A stretch of 12,881 nucleotides of DNA from NCBI GenBank assembly GCA_031270205.1, contig JAISYA010000225.1:1-12881 (forward strand), written 5' to 3'. Position 1 is the first letter of the stretch, and every line of letters begins with the position of its first letter. Made by a program: the position numbers and the translations under genes. Below are positions 6,304-12,697 of this stretch, in pieces. The stretch is from Treponema sp. (GTDB lineage Bacteria > Spirochaetota > Spirochaetia > Treponematales > Breznakiellaceae). Below the pieces are notes generated by a model. The model made no database searches. It had not been told where the DNA came from and worked only from the letters and a program-made list of their open reading frames with translations.

Positions 6304-7043
6304 CCCATAACGAATCGCCCCTGCTTATTGTCCCTTCCTGGGTCATTCCCGGAACCTACGCGGAGAACCTCCGTTTTTTGGCGGACAAAAAGGAAATCGC
6401 GGGAGTGGAGCTGCTGTTTTTTATCTATAACGATGAAGCGAAGGCGCAGCTTGATTCCGACTGGGAGAAAATTTGCCGCTATCGGGAACGTTTTATTTTT
6501 ACCGCCCATCTGCCGGAAAACTTGCGGCCTGAACATGAAGAACTGGTAGCCCGCCTTGCCCCGCTGGTACGGCATTTTATCGTTCATCCCGCCGCCGAAA
6601 ACCCGGCGGCCCAGGCAAAACTCCTCGCGGAATGGGAGGAGCGCTGCGGCGGCGGCGCGCAGGACGGGAGCGGGCGGGGGCCGCTGTTTCTCGCGGAAAA
6701 CACCCTTCCCGGCCTGCTTGAGGGCCTGCTTCCCCATCTGGGCGCGGCGGGTCTTTGCATGGACACCGGTCACCTGTTAATTGAAGGGAAAAATCCCCCG
6801 GATTTTTTTATTGCCCACCGTGAGCGTATCGGGGAAATTCATCTCCACAGCGTTGATCATACAGCGGCCCTTCAGGACGGAAGGCTTCCGGATCACCGAA
6901 GACTGCGGGGAGATGAAGCATGGTTAGCCGAACTGCTCCCCCTGCTTAAAAATTACCGTATCCTGATAAATACGGAAGTGTTTTCATGGGAAGAAGTCAG
7001 GGCCGGTATTGATGTTTTGCGAAAAACGCGGACGCTGTGTTAA
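6300..7043 (+). CDS. cbiR: TIM-barrel AP-endonuclease-2-type protein, probable cobamide-remodelling hydrolase CbiR
   Basis: 247 aa of the xylose-isomerase-like / AP-endonuclease-2 TIM-barrel superfamily. Likely metal ligands fall at strand ends in the usual order: E37 (GVELLF), H70 (FTAHLP), H96 (FIVHPA), E133 (LFLAENT), D155 and H158 (LCMDTGHLL), H181/H183 (EIHLHSVD), D198-H199 (PDHRRL) and E226 (INTEVFSW). The metal centre therefore appears complete. CbiR, described from Akkermansia muciniphila, belongs to this superfamily and hydrolyses the nucleotide loop of cobamides so that the corrinoid can be rebuilt with another lower ligand. The ATGA overlap with cobU, whose substrate is the expected product, makes this the best call. 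The fold is well supported; the CbiR function is inferred from context. Alternatives are a sugar-phosphate isomerase/epimerase or endonuclease IV relative. No signal peptide, so cytoplasmic. Confidence 0.65.
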   Translation: MTHNESPLLIVPSWVIPGTYAENLRFLADKKEIAGVELLFFIYNDEAKAQLDSDWEKICRYRERFIFTAHLPENLRPEHEELVARLAPLVRHFIVHPAAENPAAQAKLLAEWEERCGGGAQDGSGRGPLFLAENTLPGLLEGLLPHLGAAGLCMDTGHLLIEGKNPPDFFIAHRERIGEIHLHSVDHTAALQDGRLPDHRRLRGDEAWLAELLPLLKNYRILINTEVFSWEEVRAGIDVLRKTRTLC

Positions 7044-7059
7044 ACATAAGCGGGGCATA

Positions 7060-7102
7060 AAAACCGGGGCTTTCCCAAAACTGAAGTTCCGGGAAAGCCC
7101 CG
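7060..7102 (-). terminator. Intrinsic terminator of the minus-strand sugar ABC operon
   Basis: A perfect 12-bp inverted repeat (7065-7076 with 7091-7102, CGGGGCTTTCCC) is extended in the minus-strand transcript by five more pairs, two of them G-U. This gives a 17-bp stem with loop UUCA, followed by GUUUUUA. In the plus-strand transcript the inner pairs become A-C mismatches and no U run follows, so the element is directional for the binding-protein gene, though the GC stem may also slow readthrough from cbiR. Confidence 0.85.
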
Positions 7103-7166
7103 ATAGTAACCGCAAAAGACCTGAAGGAAAAAGAATGAGCTGTCTCCTTTTTCCCCGGTCGAAAGG

Positions 7167-8264
7167 TTAGCGGTTGTACAGGCTGGTCTTGACGTCGGGC
7201 ATGACGGCCGCTTTGAAGTACTGCACGTTGTCCTTGGTAATGGCGAAAGCGGTGTTGTACATGTTGTCAGGAACAGCGGTAATTCCGGCGGCGCTGTTGT
7301 CGCTGGAAAGCGGCACGTTCTTGAGTCCGCCGTTGTTCCAGTCTTCCATAACGAGGATCGCCATGTATTCATCGGTGGCGGTCTTGTTGATGAGCGTCGC
7401 GGCAATGTAACCCTTCTCGATGTAATCAAGGGTGGAAGGCTCGCGGTCGTGGACAACAATGGTATACCGGCCCGCGGGGATGTTCAGCTCTTCCATGGCC
7501 TGGGAAATGCCGGTGCCGGAAGAAGAATCGAGGCCGATTATGCCTAAACCTTCCTGGCTGCCGTAGTTGTTGATGATCGATTTGCCCGCCTCAATGGCGT
7601 CCTGGGTGGCGGCCTTGTCGTCAACGGTGGCGATAATCTGCCAGCCGGGGGCGTTTTCCTTCAGATAATCTTCCACGCCCTGGCGCTTTGCGTCGGTATT
7701 GGAAGCGCCCCAGTTGCCCATAAGGACCACTCTGCCGCTGGCGCCGGCATGCTTAACCAGTTCGCGGGCGGTATCCCGTCCGCAGTCGTAGTTGTTAAGG
7801 CCGATGTAGGTAAGCGCGCCGCCGATGTCATCCTGGGTTTCGCCCATTCTGGTTTCGGTAACCACTACCGGGATTCCGGCGGCGGTAGCCTGGCGGATCG
7901 CGTCAAGGGGGCTGTTGTCCCACATGCGGGTGATGATCCCCGCGGGCTGCCGGCTGATAGCCTGCTCAATGGCCTGCGCCTGTGCCTGGGTGTCCCACGC
8001 GTCGGGGCCGGACGCCACAATGTTCACATTGAAGTATTCAGCGGCATAGCGCAGGGCGATGTGCGAATCAGTGAAGTAGGTGTGGGCCTGATGCGAAGAG
8101 CAAAGGTAGTAGGTACGGCCCGCGGGCAGGTTGGCGTACACGCCCTTTACGGGAGCATTGCTCACGCTTGCGCTTGCTCCGCCGCCACCCTGGGCGCCGC
8201 AGCCGAAAGCGAGGATCACAACGGCGATAAGCAGCGCGATCCCTAAAATTCCGAATTTTCTCAT
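7167..8264 (-). CDS. Sugar-type ABC transporter substrate-binding lipoprotein (RbsB-like)
   Basis: 365 aa cluster-B (RbsB/LacI-type) binding protein. The N-terminus has MRK, a hydrophobic core and LAFGC, a lipobox with Cys22, followed by a Gly/Ala/Ser-rich linker, so it should be a lipid-anchored periplasmic protein. Two Rossmann-like lobes can be followed. The first has AAEYFNVNIVASGPDAWDTQ, IEQAISRQPAGIITR and IRQATAAGIPVVVTET. The second has IGLNNYDCGRDTARELVKHA, GRVVLMGNW, GIIGLDSSSGTGISQAMEEL and DYIEKGYIAATL. The start has GGAGG six bases upstream. It is last in the operon, preceded by a hairpin and followed by a strong terminator. A pentose, methylpentose, inositol, galactofuranose or AI-2-like ligand is possible; the sequence does not decide. 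Confidence 0.85.
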   Translation of the reverse strand: MRKFGILGIALLIAVVILAFGCGAQGGGGASASVSNAPVKGVYANLPAGRTYYLCSSHQAHTYFTDSHIALRYAAEYFNVNIVASGPDAWDTQAQAQAIEQAISRQPAGIITRMWDNSPLDAIRQATAAGIPVVVTETRMGETQDDIGGALTYIGLNNYDCGRDTARELVKHAGASGRVVLMGNWGASNTDAKRQGVEDYLKENAPGWQIIATVDDKAATQDAIEAGKSIINNYGSQEGLGIIGLDSSSGTGISQAMEELNIPAGRYTIVVHDREPSTLDYIEKGYIAATLINKTATDEYMAILVMEDWNNGGLKNVPLSSDNSAAGITAVPDNMYNTAFAITKDNVQYFKAAVMPDVKTSLYNR

Positions 8265-8296
8265 TCTATTCCTCCGTGGGAAAAAATATTTATCCT

Positions 8297-8313
8297 GCGC
8301 GGAAACTCCGCGC
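8297..8313 (-). other. Hairpin in the leader of the binding-protein gene
   Basis: GCGCGGA (8297-8303) pairs perfectly with TCCGCGC (8307-8313) around a 3-nt loop. In the minus-strand RNA it is followed about 10 nt later by a run of six U, then the SD GGAGG. The distance to the U run makes it a poor classical terminator. It may be a partial terminator or a stabilising 5' stem for a separately abundant binding-protein mRNA. The 101-bp gap is the longest within this operon. Confidence 0.5.
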
Positions 8314-8365
8314 GTAAGATCCGTTTAGCAGGACGCCGGCGGACACAATGCCGCGCGCCGCTTCG

Positions 8366-9394
8366 TCACTCTTTTCCAAGCTCCCGCCGTTTAATGATGT
8401 TCATATATCCGTCAACCACTACCACGGCAAGCAAAACCATTCCGTTTACCAGACTCTGTACGTGCTGATTTACCTGGTAAAGATTAAAAGCGTTGTTGAG
8501 CAGCACGAGGAACAGCGTGCCGAACACAGCGCCGCCCATATTGCCCTTTCCCCCGGCAAGACTGCCGCCCCCTATTATACAGGCTATGATCACGTTCAGG
8601 TGGGAATTCTGCCCGGTATAGCGGTTGGCGGCGCCCGCCCTGGCGTTGATAAGAATCCCCGCAAGGGCGGCGAGGATTCCGGCAAGCATAAAGAGGATTA
8701 TCCGTATCTTCCGCTTTTTAACCCCCAGGGCAGCGGCCGCCGCCTCGTTGCCCCCGATAAGGTAGATTCTCCTGCCGCCGCGCCGCGAGATCAGGAACAC
8801 CGCGAAAAGGACGGCAAACAGCAGCAAGAGCCAGAACATAAACGGTACGCCGAAAATTTTCCCCTGCCCGATGATTCTGAAATCGGCGGGAAAGTTGCCG
8901 TATCCGGCCTTGCCCCGCTTGACCAGGGTAATTTCGGTAATGCCCCGGACTATGTACATCATGCCGATAGTGGTAATAAGGGGATTCACCCCGGCGACTT
9001 CGGTGATAAGCCCGTTAAAGAGGCCGATAACCAGGCCGGAACCAAGGCCCAGGGCAAGCGCCACGGGAGTGGGAAAACCCGCGCTCAGGCCGATGGCCGC
9101 CACGAGGCCGCCGAGACACATTACCGAGCCGACTGAAAGATCGAACACGCCGGAAATAAGGAGCATCATCATGCCCAGGGCGACTATGCCTTCCGGCGCG
9201 GTGGCGGTCGCCAGTGAGTTAAGATTGTGGCTTGAAAAAAAGTACCGGGGAACAGTGATCCCCAGCATCAGCGCCATGATAATACAGAGGGCAACGGAAA
9301 TCGCTTCGGGCCTTCTGGCGGCTATGTCCCGCAGGCTTTTCGCCGCGCTTTTGATCCGGCGGCCGCAGACGGCGGCAAATCCCGATATATCCAT
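8366..9394 (-). CDS. Sugar ABC transporter permease (RbsC family), second of two
   Basis: 342 aa inner-membrane permease of the BPD_transp_2 (RbsC/AraH) family. It has a cytoplasmic basic N-terminus to about residue 30, then about eight to ten membrane segments. Family marks are GVFDLSVGS (82-90, usually GeiDLSVGs), NPLITTIGMMYIVRGI, the LIGGNEAAAAALGV coupling-helix segment that contacts the ATPase, and GGGSLAGGKGNMGGAVFGT. The frame extends to a TTG at 9412, but the ATG at 9394 has GGAGG six bases upstream and avoids an overlap with the preceding gene, so 9394 is preferred. The stop of the first permease lies just before the ATG with a 1-bp gap. Probably pairs with the first permease as a heterodimer. 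Confidence 0.87.
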   Translation of the reverse strand: MDISGFAAVCGRRIKSAAKSLRDIAARRPEAISVALCIIMALMLGITVPRYFFSSHNLNSLATATAPEGIVALGMMMLLISGVFDLSVGSVMCLGGLVAAIGLSAGFPTPVALALGLGSGLVIGLFNGLITEVAGVNPLITTIGMMYIVRGITEITLVKRGKAGYGNFPADFRIIGQGKIFGVPFMFWLLLLFAVLFAVFLISRRGGRRIYLIGGNEAAAAALGVKKRKIRIILFMLAGILAALAGILINARAGAANRYTGQNSHLNVIIACIIGGGSLAGGKGNMGGAVFGTLFLVLLNNAFNLYQVNQHVQSLVNGMVLLAVVVVDGYMNIIKRRELGKE

Positions 9395-9395
9395 A

Positions 9396-10406
9396 TCAGA
9401 CCTCCGCCCCAAGTTTATCGCGCGGCATACGGAAAGAACGCCTGCCGAAGCCTTCCCCCATTTTACCCATTCTGGTATCGATAAAAACGGTAATAATAAG
9501 AATTATCCCCACAATAAGCTGCTGAATGAGCGGCTCTATATTGTGGACTATCATGCCCGTGGTTATGGTCGCAAGGAAAATAAGGCCCACCACGGTCCTG
9601 AGCAGGCTGCCCTTGCCCCCGGAAAGGCTTGCCCCTCCCAGAACCGTCGCGGTCAGTATGGTAAATTCAAGGCCGTTCCCAATGGTGGAATCGGCAAAAC
9701 GGAGCCTTGAACCGACCAGAATGCCCCCTATTCCGGCAAGAAACGACATAACCGTAAAAACCGCTATTTTTTGCCTGCCCGCCCTGATACCGTAGATTCT
9801 GGCGGTCTCGATGTTCTCTCCCACATAGTACATCCGCCTGAAAACCGCCATTCGTTTGAGTAAAATCTCCAGAATGATAACCGCCGCGATCATTACCAGC
9901 GTCGTAAGCTGGAGGCCGCCGATACGCTGGCGGGCCAGGGCCTCGTATGACGGCGGGTATGGATAGCCGTAGAGCCAGGTGCAGAGGAGATTTGCCAGGC
10001 CCCGCACGGCGGCCATGGTACCCAGCGTGATCATCATCGAGGGAACCTTGAAACGGACCACGAGGAAGCCGTTGATAAAGCCGATGCCCGCCGACAGCGT
10101 CAGCGCCACAGCCAGGGCCGGCACAAGCGGCCAGTGGTTCCGCATCAAAATACCGACCATCATGCCGCTAAAGGCATAGACCGAGCCGACGGAAAGGTCC
10201 AACTCGCCCATAATCATCAGGTATACAAAGCCGATTGCGCCCCAAAAGTTAATCGACACTCCGTACAAAATCGAGACAATATTCCCCGTCGAAAGAAAGG
10301 TTTCGCTGGTAACGGTAAGGCCCGCGCCCAAAACAAGGGTAAGAATGATGATGGTAAACGAGGAAAAATTGATCCGCCCCGCAAGCTCCGGGCTTCTGTT
10401 TTTCAC
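9396..10406 (-). CDS. Sugar ABC transporter permease (RbsC family), first of two
   Basis: 336 aa integral membrane protein of the same family as the following gene but clearly divergent from it. Motifs: GELDLSVGS (67-75), KVPSMMITLGTMAAVRGL (120-137), YYVGENIETARIYGI (194-208, the aiGgNeeAArlsGI coupling segment), and LGGASLSGGKGSLLRTVVG (256-274). The start is GTG at 10406. The stop codon of the ATPase gene directly abuts it (TAA then GTG), and GGAGG lies five bases upstream, inside the ATPase coding end. The arrangement implies translational coupling. The C-terminal tail is basic and likely cytoplasmic. Two distinct permeases next to one tandem ATPase are as in Lsr, Ytf/Yjf and rhamnose-type importers, whereas Rbs and Mgl have one. 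Confidence 0.88.
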   Translation of the reverse strand: MKNRSPELAGRINFSSFTIIILTLVLGAGLTVTSETFLSTGNIVSILYGVSINFWGAIGFVYLMIMGELDLSVGSVYAFSGMMVGILMRNHWPLVPALAVALTLSAGIGFINGFLVVRFKVPSMMITLGTMAAVRGLANLLCTWLYGYPYPPSYEALARQRIGGLQLTTLVMIAAVIILEILLKRMAVFRRMYYVGENIETARIYGIRAGRQKIAVFTVMSFLAGIGGILVGSRLRFADSTIGNGLEFTILTATVLGGASLSGGKGSLLRTVVGLIFLATITTGMIVHNIEPLIQQLIVGIILIITVFIDTRMGKMGEGFGRRSFRMPRDKLGAEV

Positions 10407-11921
10407 TTATACCTCCCCCGCCGCGAAACCCGCCGCCCGCGCCATAATCCTTTCCTGGCTCATATCGCCTTTACGCACCTCGCCCGCGATACGGTTTTTG
10501 GCCATCACCATAACCCGGTCGCAGAGGCTGATAAGCTCCGGCATCTCGCTGGAAAACACAATCACCGAAAGCCCCTTCCTGATAAGCTCCAGAATGAAGC
10601 GGTGAATCTCGCCCTTTGCCCCGACGTCTATGCCCCTGGTCGGCTCGTTCATAATGATGATTTCCGGCGTATTGCCCATGCAGATAGAGAACATCAGTTT
10701 TTGCTGGTTTCCGCCGGAAAGGTTGCGGGGCTGCTGATACACCGAAGGAATGACAATGTTAAACTCGCCGATGTATTTTTCCGCGTGGCTTACCATTTTG
10801 CCCCGGTTGATAAAAAGACCGTCGGAAAGCCGCTTAAGAAGCGGCATGGCAAGGTTATCAAGGGCCGGGGACCTGAGCAGCAGCCCGGCGTTTTTCCGGT
10901 TATTGTTAAGGTACATCACGCCGGCGGGGACGAGCATATCCGGCCCGGGCTTTTTTATCCGTTTCCCCTTAATGTACAACTCTCCGGTGTCGGCGGCCTC
11001 AAGGCCGTAGATCATCCGGCTTACCGTGTTGGCGCCGCTGCCCTCAAGCCCAAAGAAACCGAGCACCTCTCCCCTGTGGAGCGCGAAACTGATGTCAGAG
11101 ACCGAGTTCTTCTTGGAAAAATCCCGCGCCTCAAAAACCACTTCTTCCGTGGCTATGCCGTCCTCGGTTCTCGCCGAGTACAGCGTCCCCGAAAGCTCCC
11201 GGCCCACCATGCGGCCGATAAGCTCCATCTCGCTCAGGGACGGGTCGTTGACGTAAGTCCCCACATACGCGCCGTCCCGCAGCACCGTCACCCGGTCGCG
11301 TATTTCCATTATTTCGCCGATCCGGTGGGAAATATACACTACGGTTATTCCCTGCCCTTTCAGGCGGCGGATGATGCCCATAAGCTTGTTGACTTCTTCC
11401 TGGTTCAGCCCGGACGTAGGTTCGTCAAGCAGGATAATTTCCCGGCCCGCGCTGACGCAGCGGAGTATTTCCACGATTTGCTGCTGGCCCATGGTAAGGG
11501 AATCCATCTTTTGCCGGGGGGAAATGTTCATCCCGAACAGGTCGATGAGGGACTTGGCTTCCCGGTCGGCCCTGCGCTGGTTAATAAAGCCCCCCGCCTT
11601 AAGAAAATTGGCATTGGGGAATATATTGTCCCCCACGCTCATGTTTTCAAAAATCGCCAATTCCTGATGCACCATGGCAATTCCCGACGCGGTGGCGTGG
11701 GCGGGGTTAAAATCCCTGACTTCCTTGCCGTTGATAACAATCGAACCGGCGTTGGGAACCTCCTCGCCGGAAATAATCTTGATCAGCGTGGATTTACCCG
11801 CGCCGTTTTCACCCAGCAGGGCGTGCACCTCCCCCCTGGAAACGGAAAAACTAACCTCTTTAAGCGCCTGCACCATACCGTAGCTTTTCGAAATACCACG
11901 GATTTCAAGAAACTCATTCAT
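10407..11921 (-). CDS. Sugar ABC transporter tandem ATPase (RbsA/MglA family)
   Basis: 504 aa with two fused nucleotide-binding domains, first gene of the operon. Domain 1 (about 4-245) has Walker A GENGAGKST (37-45), Q-loop around Q86, a weak signature LTMGQQQ (142-148), Walker B EIILLDEP (161-168) and switch His199. Domain 2 (about 261-500) has a canonical signature LSGGNQQ (401-407), but its Walker A reads GLEGSGANT (291-299) with no lysine, Walker B reads IIIMNEP (421-427) with Asn425 in place of Asp, the EDRK motif reads NNNRK (339-343), and Ser replaces the switch His (SSEMPE, 457-462), as is usual in RbsA. One competent site (domain 1 Walker motifs with domain 2 signature) and one dead site are predicted. 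No strong SD is seen before the ATG at 11921; the leader is only about 17 nt. Confidence 0.9.
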   Translation of the reverse strand: MNEFLEIRGISKSYGMVQALKEVSFSVSRGEVHALLGENGAGKSTLIKIISGEEVPNAGSIVINGKEVRDFNPAHATASGIAMVHQELAIFENMSVGDNIFPNANFLKAGGFINQRRADREAKSLIDLFGMNISPRQKMDSLTMGQQQIVEILRCVSAGREIILLDEPTSGLNQEEVNKLMGIIRRLKGQGITVVYISHRIGEIMEIRDRVTVLRDGAYVGTYVNDPSLSEMELIGRMVGRELSGTLYSARTEDGIATEEVVFEARDFSKKNSVSDISFALHRGEVLGFFGLEGSGANTVSRMIYGLEAADTGELYIKGKRIKKPGPDMLVPAGVMYLNNNRKNAGLLLRSPALDNLAMPLLKRLSDGLFINRGKMVSHAEKYIGEFNIVIPSVYQQPRNLSGGNQQKLMFSICMGNTPEIIIMNEPTRGIDVGAKGEIHRFILELIRKGLSVIVFSSEMPELISLCDRVMVMAKNRIAGEVRKGDMSQERIMARAAGFAAGEV

Positions 11922-11944
11922 CCCGGCGGCCCCTGTAGGAAATC

Positions 11945-11973
11945 ATTGTATCAGCCGGGGCGCGCCCTGTCAA
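11945..11973 (-). promoter_or_regulatory. Near-consensus sigma70 promoter of the sugar ABC operon
   Basis: On the minus strand TTGACA (11973-11968, perfect -35) and TACAAT (11950-11945, five of six) are 17 bp apart. An A/T block (11977-11988) sits directly upstream of the -35 like an UP element. Transcription should begin near 11938, giving a leader of about 17 nt before the ATG at 11921. The palindrome GGGCGCGCCC (11958-11967) lies right after the -35, inside the spacer, where a bound repressor would block RNA polymerase. Confidence 0.8.
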
Positions 11974-12098
11974 GGGAAAAATAAAAAAGCTTACAAGAGT
12001 TGACACGATATTTGTGGTTTGCGCAAAAATACCGTGAACGATTTTACAATATCTTACCAGGATTTACCAGGACTTGACACAGGACGGGCGCGCCCGGA
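11974..12098. promoter_or_regulatory. Upstream regulatory region of the sugar ABC operon
   Basis: AT-rich non-coding stretch unlike the GC-rich flanks. It holds the palindrome TTTGCGCAAA (12018-12027), a tandem 10-bp repeat TTACCAGGAT/TTACCAGGAC (12054-12073), and the palindrome CGGGCGCGCCCG (12085-12096), whose core GGGCGCGCCC repeats the one within the operon promoter 128 bp away. TTGACA also occurs on the plus strand at 12000-12005 and 12074-12079, but neither has a convincing -10. These are candidate operator elements; no regulator gene is in the window. Confidence 0.4.
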
Positions 12099-12169
12099 AT
12101 GCTCTGCGCAAGCGACCACAACGACATAAGCACAACGCGATTGAGGAAGCCGAAGCCGCGGCTTGCCCG

Positions 12170-12305
12170 GGCGGGACTCCGCTCAATAACCGCACGGCGA
12201 AGCCGTGTGGATGAACTAACGCGACACAGCGTAGGCCCAGTGTCCGCCTCCTACACCATAGACCGCGCGGCGGCTTTAGCCGCCGTAGTGGCCGCTGTAA
12301 GCCTG
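12170..12305. repeat. Composite repeat module A (left bracket of the array)
   Basis: Imperfect direct repeat of module B about 370 bp downstream. It starts with a hairpin unit GGCGGGACTCCGCT (12170-12183) and contains stem-loop CACGGC-GAA-GCCGTG (12193-12207). A 21-bp segment (12221-12241) is identical in module B. A perfect 8-bp stem CGGCGGCT/AGCCGCCG with TT loop follows (12268-12285). No open frame with coding character. Confidence 0.8.
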
Positions 12306-12554
12306 AGCGGGACTCCGCTACAAGCCTAAGCGGGACTCCGCTATAAGCCTAAGCGGGACTCCGCTGTAAGGCTTAAGCGGGACTCCGCTGTAAGGCTTAA
12401 GCGGGGTCCCGCTGCAAGCCTGAGCGGGACTCCGCTGCAAGACCTAAGCGGGGTCCCGCTGCAAGGCCTAAGCGGGGTCCCGCTGCAAGCCTAAGCGGGA
12501 CTCCGCTGCAAGCCTGAGCGGGGTTCCGCTGTAAGCCTGAGCGGGGTCCCCGCT
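12306..12554. repeat. Eleven tandem 23/24-bp hairpin units
   Basis: Hairpin cores start at 12306, 12329, 12352, 12376, 12400, 12423, 12447, 12471, 12494, 12517 and 12540. The core is AGCGGGACTCCGCT, or AGCGGGGTCCCGCT (12400, 12447, 12471), AGCGGGGTTCCGCT (12517) and a 15-nt AGCGGGGTCCCCGCT (12540). Cores are joined by 9-10 nt linkers such as GTAAGCCTG, GCAAGCCTA or GTAAGGCTTA. Variation falls in the loop, or swaps a G-C pair for a G-U pair when read on the plus strand, so the stem is kept. There are no unique spacers. The array has minisatellite character; its function is unknown. Confidence 0.92.
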
Positions 12555-12697
12555 CGATAACCGCACGGCGTAAGCCGTGTCGATGACTCATGCGACACAG
12601 CGTAGGCCCAGTAGCCGCCACTAAAGACGATAAACCGCGCGACGGCTTTAGCCGGAGCGGGACTCCGCTGTAAGCCTGGGCGGGACGTTTTACCGCG
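12540..12697. repeat. Composite repeat module B with closing hairpin unit
   Basis: Second copy of the module seen at 12170-12305, beginning with the last array unit. It keeps the CACGGC/GCCGTG stem with a different loop (GTAA), the 21-bp identical segment (12592-12612) and a shortened CGGCT-TT-AGCCG stem (about 12644-12655). One more AGCGGGACTCCGCT unit follows at 12656-12669, then a degenerate half unit (GGGCGGGACG) where similarity ends near 12686. The module is shorter than module A by an internal deletion of about 30 bp. Confidence 0.8.

Noticed and set aside
8348..9710. Plus-strand open frames opposite the permease genes
   Set aside because: Antisense frames with low-complexity Lys/His/Pro-rich products; the minus strand encodes two permeases with family motifs.
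10134..11984. 616-codon open frame on the plus strand
   Set aside because: It is fully antisense to the tandem ATPase gene and its product is rich in His, Arg and Pro without any domain. The opposite strand has clear ABC motifs, an SD-linked operon and a promoter.
12000..12102. Plus-strand promoters from TTGACA at 12000 and 12074
   Set aside because: At 16-18 bp spacing the -10 positions read GCAAAA or CAAAAA and GAATGC or AATGCT, which are poor, and no gene follows on that strand.
12099..12329. 76-codon plus-strand open frame
   Set aside because: It runs through the structured repeat module, has no SD, and shows no domain.
12306..12554. CRISPR array
   Set aside because: Units are contiguous with a 23/24-bp period and near-identical 9-10 nt linkers; there are no unique 30-40 bp spacers and no cas genes.
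12397..12621. 74-codon minus-strand open frame with repeated GLAAGPRL-like peptide
   Set aside because: It is translation through the tandem 24-bp units; the peptide repeat follows from DNA periodicity, and the period changes of 23 bp break the frame elsewhere in the array.
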